Notes: generated from the letters alone by a model not told the origin. Counted from the first letter of the stretch, positions 8,133 through 19,766 are shown. The stretch is 64,000 bases of DNA from Chromatiaceae bacterium (GCA_026984455.1 JALSSC010000004.1:30028-94027); one strand, 5' to 3'. Numbers and translations: made by a program.

Positions 8133-9517
8133 AGACCTGGAGACAACGTTTCAGCCTGAACCCGGGGACCTATCACCCCTACGACGATGCCCGGCGCCAA
8201 CGCGAGCTGACCACCCGGATGCGCTGGTTCCTGATGCTACGCTGGCTCTGGGTGGGGGCGGCCCTGGCCGCCGCCGGCCTCGCCACCACCCCCTGGGCGC
8301 CGCCCGGCCTCGACGCCCACCCGCTCCTGGGCATCGGCCTGTGGCTGGCCCTCGCCAACGCCCTGTTCACCCGCCTCGCCCGTCCGCCCCTGGCCCCCGC
8401 GCGGGCACGCCTGCTGGTGGTGGCCCAGACCCTCACCGACTACGCCGCCCTGGCGGTGGCCACCCATGTCCTCGGTGGTATCGAGACCCCGGTCCTGATC
8501 CTCTATCTCACCGAGATCGCCCTCGCCACCCTGCTCTGTCACCGTGCCACCAGCCTGGCCCTGGCCCTGCTGGGGACGGCCTTCGCGCTGCTGCCCACGG
8601 TCCTGGAATACCTCGGCCTGCTCGCGCCGGTGTCCATCTATGGCGCCCCGTTCAACCCCGGTTTCGTCCACGATCCGCGCTTTCTCGCCTTCTACCTGGC
8701 CGGCGTGTCCCTGGGCTTCCTGTACTTCTGGTACGTCATCGGCGAGATCACCGCCAGCCTCAGGCGTCACGAGGACCACCTGGCCCAGGCCTGCGATCAA
8801 CTCAAGACCCTGGACCGGGAGAAGACCCGGGCGATGCTCCACAGCGCCCATGAGCTGAAGTCCCCCCTGGCGGCCATCATGACCCAGGTCTACACCCTCC
8901 AGGGGGGATACTGCGGCGACCTGCCACCCAAGGCCCGGGAGGTGATCGGGCGCATCGGAGCGCGCGCCGAGGCCCTCATGGCCAAGGTCCTGGACATCAT
9001 CCATCTGAGCAACCTGCGCACCCTGGTCCAGCCCGAGGCCGACATGGCCCCCCTGGACCTCGCCGCCCTGCTCAGGCAGGAGGTGGCGGCAGCGCGGGAA
9101 CTCGCCGGCCACCGTGGCATCCGCCTCGTTTTCGAGGCCGGGGGACAGGGCCCCACCCTCGTCTGCGCCTCCAAACGCCACCTCCACACCCTGTTCGCCA
9201 ACCTGCTGCGCAACGCCGTGAACTATTCCCGTGACGGCGGCCGGGTCGAGGTGACCCTGGAGGTCCATCACGATCGCGCCACCGTGAAGGTGCGCGATCA
9301 GGGCATAGGCATCGCCCCCGAGCACCTGGAGAGCATCTTCGAGGAACACTTCCGCGCCCCCGAGGCCGTGCTCCAGGACCCCCAAGGCACCGGCCTCGGC
9401 CTGCCCATGGTGAAGGAGATCGCCCGCATGCACCATGCCGTGCTACGGGTGCAGAGCCGCCCCGGGGAGGGCACCACCTTCAGCGTCACCCTGCATCGCG
9501 CCCCCGCCTCGTCCTGA
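8129..9517 (+). CDS. Membrane sensor histidine kinase with six TM helices (RegB/PrrB-like)
   Basis: A 462-residue kinase. Six hydrophobic helices fill residues 30-225. Between helices 3 and 4 there is HVLGGIETPVLILY, which recalls the quinone-sensing GGxxNPF loop of RegB/PrrB. The H-box SAHELKSPLAAIM places the phosphorylated His at residue 241. The ATPase domain follows, with N-box NLLRNAVNYS, DQGIGIAPEH and GTGLGLPMVKEI. It starts within the stop of the hydrogenase protease gene (ATGA), so it belongs to the hydrogenase operon, and the response regulator gene follows after 23 bp. Sensing of redox or quinone state is an inference from architecture and context. Confidence 0.85.
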   Translation: MKTWRQRFSLNPGTYHPYDDARRQRELTTRMRWFLMLRWLWVGAALAAAGLATTPWAPPGLDAHPLLGIGLWLALANALFTRLARPPLAPARARLLVVAQTLTDYAALAVATHVLGGIETPVLILYLTEIALATLLCHRATSLALALLGTAFALLPTVLEYLGLLAPVSIYGAPFNPGFVHDPRFLAFYLAGVSLGFLYFWYVIGEITASLRRHEDHLAQACDQLKTLDREKTRAMLHSAHELKSPLAAIMTQVYTLQGGYCGDLPPKAREVIGRIGARAEALMAKVLDIIHLSNLRTLVQPEADMAPLDLAALLRQEVAAARELAGHRGIRLVFEAGGQGPTLVCASKRHLHTLFANLLRNAVNYSRDGGRVEVTLEVHHDRATVKVRDQGIGIAPEHLESIFEEHFRAPEAVLQDPQGTGLGLPMVKEIARMHHAVLRVQSRPGEGTTFSVTLHRAPASS

Positions 9518-9540
9518 TCCATCCCCAAGGAGTCACAGCC

Positions 9541-9945
9541 ATGGCCAGAATCCTCATCATCGACGACGACCCCGACATCGTGGACGGGCTGCGCCTGATC
9601 CTGGAGTCGGCGCACCATGAGGTGGTCACCAAGGGAGACACCGCGAACCTCCTCCAGGAGGTGGCGCGGATTGACCCCGACCTCGTCATCCTGGACGTGA
9701 TCTTCCCCGGCGACCCGCAGGCCGGCTTCAAGGCCGCGCGCGCCCTCGCCCGCGACCCGGCTCTGAGGCACATCCCGGTGCTCATGCTGTCCGCGGTGAA
9801 CACCCAGAGCGACCTCGCCTTCGGTTTCTCCGAGCGCGACATCAGCGAAGACTTCATGCCGGTGGCCGCCTTTCTCGACAAGCCGGTGACGCCCCAGGCC
9901 CTGCTCGCCCAGGTGGAGCGGCTCCTGCGCCCGGCCGCCCGATGA
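9541..9945 (+). CDS. Single-domain response regulator
   Basis: A 134-residue receiver domain with no output domain. Acidic pocket IIDDDPD (residues 7-12), phospho-acceptor Asp52 (VILDVIFPG), Ser84 and Lys114 (FLDKPV) are all present. An AAGGAG ribosome site precedes the ATG. It is the last gene of the hydrogenase operon and the obvious partner of the upstream kinase. Lacking a DNA-binding domain, it must act by protein contact or pass the phosphate on. The loop FSERDISEDFMPV before the Lys is longer than usual. Confidence 0.85.
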   Translation: MARILIIDDDPDIVDGLRLILESAHHEVVTKGDTANLLQEVARIDPDLVILDVIFPGDPQAGFKAARALARDPALRHIPVLMLSAVNTQSDLAFGFSERDISEDFMPVAAFLDKPVTPQALLAQVERLLRPAAR

Positions 9946-9987
9946 GGCCGACCGGACCCTGTATACCCGTTGCGTATCGGCAGGGGT

Positions 9988-10009
9988 GTTCCCACGCCCC
10001 CGTGGGAAC
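9988..10009. repeat. Perfect 9-bp inverted repeat after the hydrogenase operon
   Basis: GTTCCCACG-CCCC-CGTGGGAAC. It lies 42 bp after the response regulator stop. No T-run follows, so it is either a weak terminator or one of the GTTCCCACG...CGTGGGAAC palindromes that are dispersed in some gammaproteobacterial genomes. A solitary TATACCCGT end related to the 206-bp repeat family lies just before it (9962-9977). Confidence 0.5.
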
Positions 10010-10038
10010 CACGAAACGACACCCGCGGGCGCCCCCCT

Positions 10039-10245
10039 ATGTACCCGTCGCACGCGAATATTTCCGTCCTTCGGTCCGTAGACGGCACCTCCCTGTGCCA
10101 CTCCTCGCTACTGCGGCTGCCCCTCGCACCCCTGGGCTGTGTGGCGATTGCTCGCCATAGTCCCCCGCTATGACTCGCTTCCGCGCCTTGCCCAGGGGCA
10201 CGAGGAACACCCTCGAAACACGACATATTCACGTGCGACGGGTAG
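10039..10245 (+). mobile_element. MITE-like repeat, copy A (well preserved)
   Basis: About 207 bp bounded by inverted ends (GTACCCGTCGCACGCGAATA at the left, TATTCACGTGCGACGGGTA at the right). Inside, several stems can form: 10064-10068 with 10081-10085, 10084-10088 with 10095-10099, a long arm 10123-10137 with 10190-10204 (13 of 15 pairs), and within it GGCGA/TCGCC and ATAG/CTAT. It lies between convergent genes, and its right end supplies the last codons and the stop of the lpxL-like gene (stop at 10229-10231). Same orientation as copies C, D and F; opposite to B, E and G. Confidence 0.8.
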
Positions 10246-11191
10246 AATCGGCGTCGTCTGCGTTGCGGGCCCCCGGCGAACAGGCATAGAAGGAAGGGTC
10301 ACCCTTACCGGGCCGGTCCTTGAACCGCCGGTGCCCCCACAGATACTGTTCGGGCGCGCGCCGGATCCAGCCCTCGAAGAGGGCGTTCATACGGTCGGCA
10401 TCGGCCTGGGGATCGCCCGAAGGAAAGCCCTCCAGGGCGGGCTCGATATAGAGGTCATAGCCCTTACCGCCCGCCCGGCGCAGGGCCACGAAAGGCACCA
10501 CCGGGGCCCCGGAGAGGGCGGCGAAGCGGGAGGTGGCGGTGTTGGTGGCGGCGGGAATGCCGAAGAAGGGTGAGAAGCGGCTGCCCTTGTGGCCATAGTT
10601 CTGATCCGGCGCGAACCAGACCCCGTGCCCGCGACGCAGGGCGCGCAGCATGGCGCGCACCTGCTCGCGTGGGATCACCCCGCCCTGCACCCGCCGCGCC
10701 CGATAGCGGCTGACGAGGTGTTCCACCAGGGGGTTGCGCTGCGGCCGGTAGAGGGCATACATGGGGCCGATCCAATCCAACAGGCGGCCACTCATCTCCA
10801 TGGAGGTGAAATGGGCGGTGAGGAAGATCACCCCCTTGCCGCGGGCGAAGGCCTCGCGTGCGTGTCCCGCCCCGTGGATGCGGGCCATGGCGGCGAGGCG
10901 GGTGTCCTCCGCCCACCAGGCCAGGGCCACGTCCGCCAGGCCCATCCCCATGGACTCGAAATGGGCACGCCTGAGACGGCGGCGCTCACGGGCGGAGAGA
11001 TCGGGGAAACACAGCCGCAGATTGGTGTCCACGATGCACACCCGACGCGGCGCCAGACGCATCCCCAGCCGCCCCAGGGCGCGCCCCAGCCCCATCGCCA
11101 AGGAGAGGGGCAGAACGGAGAAGCCGCGCAACAGGAAGAAGCCCAGATGGATGGGCCAGTTTCGCGGATGACGTGGATCGTGCCTGTCCAT
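10229..11191 (-). CDS. Lipid A biosynthesis acyltransferase (LpxL/HtrB family)
   Basis: A 320-residue inner-membrane acyltransferase. One hydrophobic helix lies near residues 15-38. The catalytic HX4(D/E) motif is TAHFTSME near residue 123, followed by family motifs VWFAPDQNYGHKGSRFSPFFG and the conserved C-terminal RAPEQYLWGHRRFK. It transfers a secondary acyl chain from acyl-ACP to the Kdo2-lipid A precursor. The last six residues (DSTRRT) and stop come from the inverted end of repeat copy A, so the native C-terminus has probably been replaced. LpxL and LpxM are not separable here. Confidence 0.88.
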   Translation of the reverse strand: MDRHDPRHPRNWPIHLGFFLLRGFSVLPLSLAMGLGRALGRLGMRLAPRRVCIVDTNLRLCFPDLSARERRRLRRAHFESMGMGLADVALAWWAEDTRLAAMARIHGAGHAREAFARGKGVIFLTAHFTSMEMSGRLLDWIGPMYALYRPQRNPLVEHLVSRYRARRVQGGVIPREQVRAMLRALRRGHGVWFAPDQNYGHKGSRFSPFFGIPAATNTATSRFAALSGAPVVPFVALRRAGGKGYDLYIEPALEGFPSGDPQADADRMNALFEGWIRRAPEQYLWGHRRFKDRPGKGDPSFYACSPGARNADDADSTRRT

Positions 11192-11203
11192 GATGCGCCT
11201 TTG

Positions 11204-11312
11204 TATACCCGTCGCACGTGAATGGGTGGGGCTTCGAGGCGTTCCTCACGCCCCTGGACGAGGCACGGAAACGAGTCCCAGAGCGGGGACAGCCGGGGAT
11301 GCGTGTGGCGAC
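11204..11312 (-). mobile_element. MITE-like repeat, copy E (decayed, one end only)
   Basis: Begins with a full end TATACCCGTCGCACGTGAAT, then a recognisable but diverged interior (CTTCGAGGCGTTCCTCACG, CCCCTGGACGAGGCACGGAA, GCGTGTGGCGACCACG). The other end is missing. It lies in the divergent gap between the lpxL-like gene and the helicase gene. Orientation as copies B and G. Confidence 0.6.
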
Positions 11313-11399
11313 CACGTTTGCCGGGAATCATCTGATATACCCTTGTGGGTGACCGCCAACGCCTCCATACTACAGGGTTTCTCCGGCCTGCCGCATCCC

Positions 11400-14684
<3,285 letters not shown>

Positions 14685-14754
14685 CACCCTCTCTCTCCAG
14701 TTGGCGGGACGGCGCGCCCCACCACCATCCCTCCATCACCCAGGAAGACCCGCC

Positions 14755-15189
14755 ATGACGCCCTTCTTCATCTTTCTCCTGCTCATCCTCGGCCTGCCCA
14801 CCCTCGAACTCTACCTGCTCATCCAGGTGGGTTCTGGCATCGGCGCCCTGCCCACCGTGGGCCTGGTGCTGTTCACCGCCGGCCTCGGCGCCTGGCTGGT
14901 CCGCCATCAGGGGCTCTCCACCCTGATGCGGGTGCAGGCCGCCATCCAGCGCGGCGAGGTGCCGGCCCTGGACATGCTCCAGGGCGCCCTGTTGCTGCTC
15001 GCCGGGCTGCTGCTCCTGATCCCCGGGTTCCTCACCGACGCCGTCGGCTTCCTCCTGTTGGTGCCGCCGCTGCGCCTGTGGCTGGTCGCCCGCTACCTGA
15101 AGCTCAGGGGGCTGCGGCCGGCCCGGCGGGACCTGGAGGGCGAGTATTGGCGGGAGTCACCGCAGCGACTGGACCGCTGGCGGGAGTGA
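14755..15189 (+). CDS. fxsA: FxsA family membrane protein
   Basis: A 144-residue protein with the FxsA pattern: N-terminal hydrophobic PFFIFLLLILGLPTLELYL, VGSGIGALPTVGLVLFTAG, the conserved LVRHQGLSTLMRVQ, and a second hydrophobic block with LLIPGFLTDAVGFLLL. In E. coli FxsA suppresses F-mediated exclusion of phage T7 when overproduced; its normal role is unknown. Start at 14755; a GGAAGA site lies just upstream. The C-terminus is Arg-rich and cytoplasmic. The gene follows the helicase by 70 bp on the same strand and may share its transcript. Confidence 0.85.
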   Translation: MTPFFIFLLLILGLPTLELYLLIQVGSGIGALPTVGLVLFTAGLGAWLVRHQGLSTLMRVQAAIQRGEVPALDMLQGALLLLAGLLLLIPGFLTDAVGFLLLVPPLRLWLVARYLKLRGLRPARRDLEGEYWRESPQRLDRWRE

Positions 15190-15263
15190 GGAAGGGTTCA
15201 CCCGGTGGGCGCGGCCTTCACCCCAGGCCGGAAAACGGATCGCGGGTCTGGCGTTCCCGATGC

Positions 15264-15662
15264 CTACCAACAAGGCGCCAGGGCACTCCCCAGAAAACCA
15301 GCCAGGTCCCCCGGGGTCGGGGTGGGCATTCCCCCCCAGGGCCCGCCGCTCTTGACCCGTAGACCGTACTCGGCCCACTGCAAGGGGCGCGGCAGATAGC
15401 CGTACCTGGCCGCCAGGGCGCGGAGTTCATGGACGAAGACGTAATCGCAACGGTCATCGCCCAGCGGGCCGCTGCCCGAGGTGCACAGATCGTGACGCAT
15501 ACAGGCGGCATCGAACGCGTCCACCGGGGGCGGGAAGGTGCCCGCCGGCGGATAGCCGACCCCGCACCAGTTGCCGTACAGGGGCATGCACTTGAAGGCC
15601 GGGGCGGTGGAGGCCGCGAGCGACAGGGACAGGGCCAGGAGGAGACGGCGGGCGGTGGGCAT
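15264..15662 (-). CDS. Secreted phospholipase A2-like protein
   Basis: A 132-residue protein with a signal peptide (MPTARRLLLALSLSLAAS, cleavage near AFK). The mature part has the PLA2 calcium loop YGNWCGVG and the catalytic His-Asp pair in ACMRHDLC, both close to the consensus YGxxCGxG and CCxxHDxC (first Cys of the pair is Ala here). Six Cys remain in the mature chain (KCMP, WCGVG, ACMR, DLCTS, DRCDY, PCW), suggesting disulfides. Likely periplasmic or secreted lipolytic enzyme. It is transcribed opposite to fxsA, convergently, in front of flgA. Substrate and role are not readable. Confidence 0.75.
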   Translation of the reverse strand: MPTARRLLLALSLSLAASTAPAFKCMPLYGNWCGVGYPPAGTFPPPVDAFDAACMRHDLCTSGSGPLGDDRCDYVFVHELRALAARYGYLPRPLQWAEYGLRVKSGGPWGGMPTPTPGDLAGFLGSALAPCW

Positions 15663-15697
15663 GGCTTCGACTCACTATAAAGATTGGAAGGCGGCGA

Positions 15698-16408
15698 TTA
15701 TAACGGCACCTCCACCGTCCCCGCGGAGACCACCCGGGCATCCAGCCTGCGCCCGGAACTGAGATTGACCACCTGGATAGTCTCGCCGATGTGTCCGGGG
15801 CCCAGGGCCTTGCCCTTCATCCGCACCTGGACCCGGCCGATCCGCGCGAGGATGTCGATGCGCGCCCCCCGCCGCACCGCCGGGGGGCGGCGCAGATCGC
15901 CGGGGCGGATCACCCGGCCGCGGGCGATGCGGTGGCGCGCGCTCTGTCCCAGGGGGGAGTCCGACGCCAACAGATAGCCGCCGTGGAGGGTCCCCAGATC
16001 ACGCCGTTGCAGGACCAGGTCGGCCCTGACGATACGCCCGCCCCGCCGCAGTTCGCGGCGCGCCACCCAGACCCGGGCGAACAGGGAGACACGGGCCGGC
16101 ACGTAGAGGACCCAGGGCCGGGCACCGTTGCAGCGCACGCCCACGGTGACCCGCCCGGCCTCGGGGGCGTGGGACGGCAGGAAGGCCTCCAGGGGGCGGT
16201 CGCAGGCATCCAGGCGCAGGCGCCGGTCGGGGGGCTGTACCTGGACCTGCAGGGCCTCGCCGCGCCCCTCCAGGCGTTCGCGCAGAAAGGCCTCTACCCG
16301 TGCGGAGATGGCCTCGCGGTCCTGGATGCCGGCCGCCTCCATGGACGGGGAAGCCCCCAGCAGGGGCAGGCAAAGGCCAAACGCGAAGAGACGGATCGGC
16401 AGACGCAT
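15698..16408 (-). CDS. flgA: Flagellar P-ring assembly chaperone FlgA
   Basis: A 236-residue periplasmic protein with signal peptide (MRLPIRLFAFGLCLPLLG). The SAF domain region (ARVWVARRELRRGGRIVRAD, RGRVIRPGDLRRPP) and the C-terminal FlgA signature (GETIQVVNLSSGRRLDARVV, ending GTVEVPL) are clear. FlgA helps FlgI assemble the P ring in the periplasm. It is divergent from flgB with 532 bp between them, as in polar-flagellate gammaproteobacteria, where flgA-cheV-cheR-flgB is common. Here the cheR position holds only a remnant. Confidence 0.88.
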   Translation of the reverse strand: MRLPIRLFAFGLCLPLLGASPSMEAAGIQDREAISARVEAFLRERLEGRGEALQVQVQPPDRRLRLDACDRPLEAFLPSHAPEAGRVTVGVRCNGARPWVLYVPARVSLFARVWVARRELRRGGRIVRADLVLQRRDLGTLHGGYLLASDSPLGQSARHRIARGRVIRPGDLRRPPAVRRGARIDILARIGRVQVRMKGKALGPGHIGETIQVVNLSSGRRLDARVVSAGTVEVPL

Positions 16409-16572
16409 AGCAGGCTCCGGGGTACAGGCTGATCGACATCCTGCCCACACCCTAGCAAGGGCCGTACCTAAAGGCCTGTCGGCAAACCGATGGCCCGACA
16501 GGCTGGCGAAAACCGCCTTCCCTGCCCCTTTTCCGCTGCGAGACCGGCAACAGCGACAAACCAAGGAGACGT

Positions 16573-16755
16573 TTTTTTGACGAAGACGGCGGCTGTATCC
16601 GGGCCAAGCCGGAGATCCGCCGCCGGATACGCCTCCGCCACGACGGCCCCGATCATCCCGGCGACGCTGCCAGACGCTTCGATGTGATCTTCTGCCGCGA
16701 CACCCTCTTCATATCTCCTGCGGCCTGCGCGAGGCGCCGATCCCGTATCGCCTGA
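16573..16755 (+). pseudogene. Remnant of a CheR-type chemotaxis methyltransferase
   Basis: No start codon is present, but the frame from 16573 reads FFDEDGGCIRAKPEIRRR and, 25 residues later, RRFDVIFCRDTLFIS before a stop at 16753-16755. The string FDVIFCR and the preceding 'R.KPEIRR' match the CheR methyltransferase core (FDVIFCRNVLIYF). Reading in another frame continues as PYRLIASRYP. The location between flgA and flgB is exactly where cheR sits in related flagellar loci. I read this as a truncated, frame-broken cheR. It spans only about one quarter of a normal gene. Confidence 0.5.
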
Positions 16756-16888
16756 TCGCCAGCCGCTACCCACAGGGTCAGCCGCTTGCCGCCCGGCAAT
16801 GGAACCGGCAAGGGCCTACCCCTCCCGCCCCGCCATCGCCCCTCGGGATACGACCACAAACGCCGGACCCAGTGCCATACCCACCACT

Positions 16889-16904
16889 TGGCATGGTATC
16901 TGCA
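16889..16904 (+). promoter_or_regulatory. Sigma-54 promoter of the flgB operon
   Basis: TGGCATGGTATCTGCA has the invariant GG and GC dinucleotides separated by 10 bp (consensus TGGCAC-N5-TTGCA). It lies 37 bp before the flgB start, which leaves a normal leader. Rod and hook operons of polar flagella are commonly RpoN-dependent. Confidence 0.7.
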
Positions 16905-16940
16905 TATTTCCCTCTGAGATCCCCTGCCGGAGGAAACGAG

Positions 16941-17330
16941 ATGAACCGACTGGACCAGGCCCTGGGCATCCATCCCCAGGCCCTGCAATTGCGGGCGAGA
17001 CGCGCCGAGATCCTGGCCGCCAACCTGGCCAACGCCGACACCCCCGCCTACAAGGCGCGCGATTTCGATTTCCAGGCCGTCCTCCGCCGCGAGGCGCCCG
17101 GGGTGCGCCTGGCCACCACCCGCCCCGGACACATCCAGCCCGGTACCGGCCCGCTGTCCAGCGCGCAGGTGGCCTACCGAGTGCCCACCCAGCCCGCCAG
17201 CGACGGAAACACCGTCGATCCGGATCTGGAATACAACCAATACGCCAGCAATCTCTTGGAGTATCAGGCCTCGTTGCGTTTCCTCAATGACCGCATCAAG
17301 ACCCTGAAACTCGCCATCAGAGGACAATGA
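16941..17330 (+). CDS. flgB: Flagellar proximal rod protein FlgB
   Basis: A 129-residue rod subunit starting MNRLDQALGIHPQALQLRARR. The family signature AEILAANLANADTPAYKARDFDF is complete, and the C-terminal helix (NQYASNLLEYQASLRFLN) is present. The ribosome site GGAGGAAACGAG directly precedes the ATG. It is exported by the flagellar type III apparatus and forms the proximal rod with FlgC and FlgF. First gene of the flgBCDEF operon, 1 bp before flgC. Confidence 0.93.
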   Translation: MNRLDQALGIHPQALQLRARRAEILAANLANADTPAYKARDFDFQAVLRREAPGVRLATTRPGHIQPGTGPLSSAQVAYRVPTQPASDGNTVDPDLEYNQYASNLLEYQASLRFLNDRIKTLKLAIRGQ

Positions 17331-17331
17331 G

Positions 17332-17745
17332 ATGTCCATGTTCAAGATCTTCGACACCGCCGGCAGCGGCATGAGTGCCCAGTCGTTGCGCCTCAACCTG
17401 GTGGCCAGCAACCTCGCCAACGTGGACTCCGTCAGCAGCAGCATCGACCAGACCTACCGCGCCCGCGAGCCGGTGTTCCGCGCCCTCGTCGACCGATTCC
17501 ATCCCGACGCCGCTACGGGCGGGGTACGGGTCGCCGGCGTGGTGGAGAGCCAGGAGCCGCTGCGCAAGGAATACGCCCCCGACCATCCCCTGGCCGACGA
17601 GAACGGCTACATCTACCGCCCCAACGTCTCCCTGCCCGAGGAGATGGCCAACATGATCTCCGCCTCCCGCTCCTACCAGAGCAACGTGGAGGTGGTCAAC
17701 TCCGCCCGCCAGATGCTGCTCGCCACCCTGCGCATGGGCGAATGA
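17332..17745 (+). CDS. flgC: Flagellar proximal rod protein FlgC
   Basis: A 137-residue rod protein starting MSMFKIFDTAGSGMSAQSLR, with the rod signature LNLVASNLANVDSVS and the conserved GVRVAGVVESQEPLRKEYAP, then NVSLPEEMANMISASRSYQSN, which is characteristic of FlgC. It assembles on FlgB in the rod. A second ATG (MFKIF) lies two codons downstream. Spacing to flgD is 13 bp. Confidence 0.93.
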   Translation: MSMFKIFDTAGSGMSAQSLRLNLVASNLANVDSVSSSIDQTYRAREPVFRALVDRFHPDAATGGVRVAGVVESQEPLRKEYAPDHPLADENGYIYRPNVSLPEEMANMISASRSYQSNVEVVNSARQMLLATLRMGE

Positions 17746-17758
17746 AAGAGGACCGGCC

Positions 17759-18445
17759 ATGAACACCCCCACCGTACAAGACCCCACGGCCCTGTTCGAC
17801 AGCCTCGGCCTCAGCCGCAAGCCGCCCGCCCAGACGGGCCCGGGCAATCAACTGCAACAGCAGGACTTCATCAAGCTCATGGTGACCGAACTCAATCACC
17901 AGGACCCCTTCAAGCCCATGGACAACGCCGAGATGGCCGCCCAGTTCGCCAACTTCGCCACCGTCAACGGCATCCAGGGCCTCAACGACACCCTCGGCGG
18001 CATGCAAGACGCCTTCACCTCCAGCCAGGCCCTCCAGGCCGCCACCCTGGTGGGCAAGCGGGTGGTGGTGCCGGGCGACACCGGGGTCCTGCCCGCGGGC
18101 GGCGCCCTGGAGGGCAAGGCGACACTGGAGCAGTCCTCGGGACAGGTGCAGGTACGGATCAGCGACCCATCGGGGGCCCTGGTGCGGGTCCTCGACCTGG
18201 GGGCCCAGAGCGCGGGCGACGTGAGCTTCCAGTGGGACGGGCTGACCGACGACGGCCAAACCGCCCCTCCCGGACCCTATCGCGTCCAGGTCGTCGCCCA
18301 ATACGACGGCCGGAGCCAGGGCCTGCCGGTGCAGATCGCCGCCCCGGTGGAGAGCGTGGAACTGGCCGGCCCCGGCCACCCCCTCAAGGTCAACGTCGAG
18401 GGCCTCGGCCCCATCGACTTCAGCGACATCTCGGCCATCGCCTGA
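17759..18445 (+). CDS. flgD: Flagellar hook-capping protein FlgD
   Basis: A 228-residue hook scaffold. The N-terminal FlgD motif QQQDFIKLMVTELNHQDPFKPM is followed by NAEMAAQFANFATVNGIQ, the region that caps the growing hook. The C-terminal half holds the FLG-Ig/Tudor-like domain (FQWDGLTDDGQTAPPGPYRV). It is needed for FlgE polymerisation and then discarded. Standard length and position. Confidence 0.92.
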   Translation: MNTPTVQDPTALFDSLGLSRKPPAQTGPGNQLQQQDFIKLMVTELNHQDPFKPMDNAEMAAQFANFATVNGIQGLNDTLGGMQDAFTSSQALQAATLVGKRVVVPGDTGVLPAGGALEGKATLEQSSGQVQVRISDPSGALVRVLDLGAQSAGDVSFQWDGLTDDGQTAPPGPYRVQVVAQYDGRSQGLPVQIAAPVESVELAGPGHPLKVNVEGLGPIDFSDISAIA

Positions 18446-18470
18446 GGCCGACCAACCTCGGAGACCTCCC

Positions 18471-19766
18471 ATGTCATCTTTCAACACCGCCCTCTCCGGC
18501 CTCAACGCCGCCCAGACCGATCTGGACGTCACGGGCCACAACATCGCCAACGCCAGCACCGTGGGCTTCAAGCAGTCCCGCGCCGAATTCGCCGACATCT
18601 ATGCCAACTCCCTCTACGACGTGAGTTCCACCGCCCCCGGCCGCGGCGTGCGCGTCTCTCGCGTCGCCCAACAGTTCAGCCAGGGCACCGTGGACTTCAC
18701 CGGCAACAACATGGACCTGGCCCTCAACGGCAACGGTTTCTTCATCGTCCAGGACGGCAGCGGCCGCGAGGCCTACACCCGCGCCGGCCAGTTCGGCCTC
18801 GACCGTGAAGGGTACATGGTCACCGCCGACGGGGAGTATCTCCAGGCCTTCAAGGTCCAGGGCGACGGCACCAACAACACCAACCCGGTATTCAACACCG
18901 GTGCCACCGACAAGGTCCAGGTGCCTCTCACCTCCGGCTCTCCCAAGGCCAGCAGCAAGCTGTTGATGGATCTCAACCTCGACGCCAACGCCGAGGCCGT
19001 GGTGGCCGGGACCGATCCCGACTTCGACCCCACCAACGCCGACTCCTATACCAGCGTGACCTCTTCCACCCTGTACGACTCGGTGGGGGCGTCCTATTCC
19101 CTCACCAGCTATTTCCGCAAGGAGGACGACGGCACGGGCAACATCACCTGGAAGCTCTACAACGTGCTGAGTGACGCCAACGGCAACCAATTGGACCCCA
19201 CCGGCAGCCCCCCCACCTACACGGCGCAGGACCTCGGCTTCAAGGCGGATGGCACCTGGGATACCTCCGTGACCCTCTCCGATCTGGACTATTCGAGCCT
19301 GACGCTGCCCAGCGGCGGCACCCTCGGCAAGATCAAGCTGGACCTCAGCAACAGCACCCAGTATGGCCAGCCCTTCTCCGTCAACGAACTCACCCAGGAC
19401 GGTTACACCGCCGGCCAGCTCTCCGGGGTGGACTTCGACCAGAGCGGGGTGATATTCGCCCGCTTCACCAACGGCTCCACCAAGGTCCTGGGTCAGGTCG
19501 CCCTGGCCGATTTCCGCAATCCCCAGGGCCTGCGCCAACTGGGTGACACCCAGTGGGGGGCCACCTACGCCGCAGGCGACGTGAAGAAGGCCTCGCCCGG
19601 CACCTCCGGCCTCGGCGTCATTCAGGCCGGCGCCAATGAACAGTCCAACGTCGACCTCGCCAAGCAACTGGTGCAGCTCATCATCGCCCAGCGCAACTAT
19701 CAGGCCAACGCCAAGACCATCGAGACTGCAAACCAGATCACCCAGACCATGGTCAACATCCGCTGA
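18471..19766 (+). CDS. flgE: Flagellar hook protein FlgE
   Basis: A 431-residue hook subunit. The N-terminus (MSSFNTALSGLNAAQTDLDV, then GHNIANASTVGFKQSRAEF) and C-terminus (VDLAKQLVQLIIAQRNYQAN, then TANQITQTMVNIR) carry the conserved coiled-coil ends that form the hook core. The central, Thr/Asp/Ser-rich part (GGTLGKIKLDLSNSTQYGQP) is the variable surface-exposed domain. The GFIVQDGSG-type strand (NGFFIVQDGSGREAYTRAG) is conserved. Spacing to flgF is 11 bp. Confidence 0.93.
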   Translation: MSSFNTALSGLNAAQTDLDVTGHNIANASTVGFKQSRAEFADIYANSLYDVSSTAPGRGVRVSRVAQQFSQGTVDFTGNNMDLALNGNGFFIVQDGSGREAYTRAGQFGLDREGYMVTADGEYLQAFKVQGDGTNNTNPVFNTGATDKVQVPLTSGSPKASSKLLMDLNLDANAEAVVAGTDPDFDPTNADSYTSVTSSTLYDSVGASYSLTSYFRKEDDGTGNITWKLYNVLSDANGNQLDPTGSPPTYTAQDLGFKADGTWDTSVTLSDLDYSSLTLPSGGTLGKIKLDLSNSTQYGQPFSVNELTQDGYTAGQLSGVDFDQSGVIFARFTNGSTKVLGQVALADFRNPQGLRQLGDTQWGATYAAGDVKKASPGTSGLGVIQAGANEQSNVDLAKQLVQLIIAQRNYQANAKTIETANQITQTMVNIR

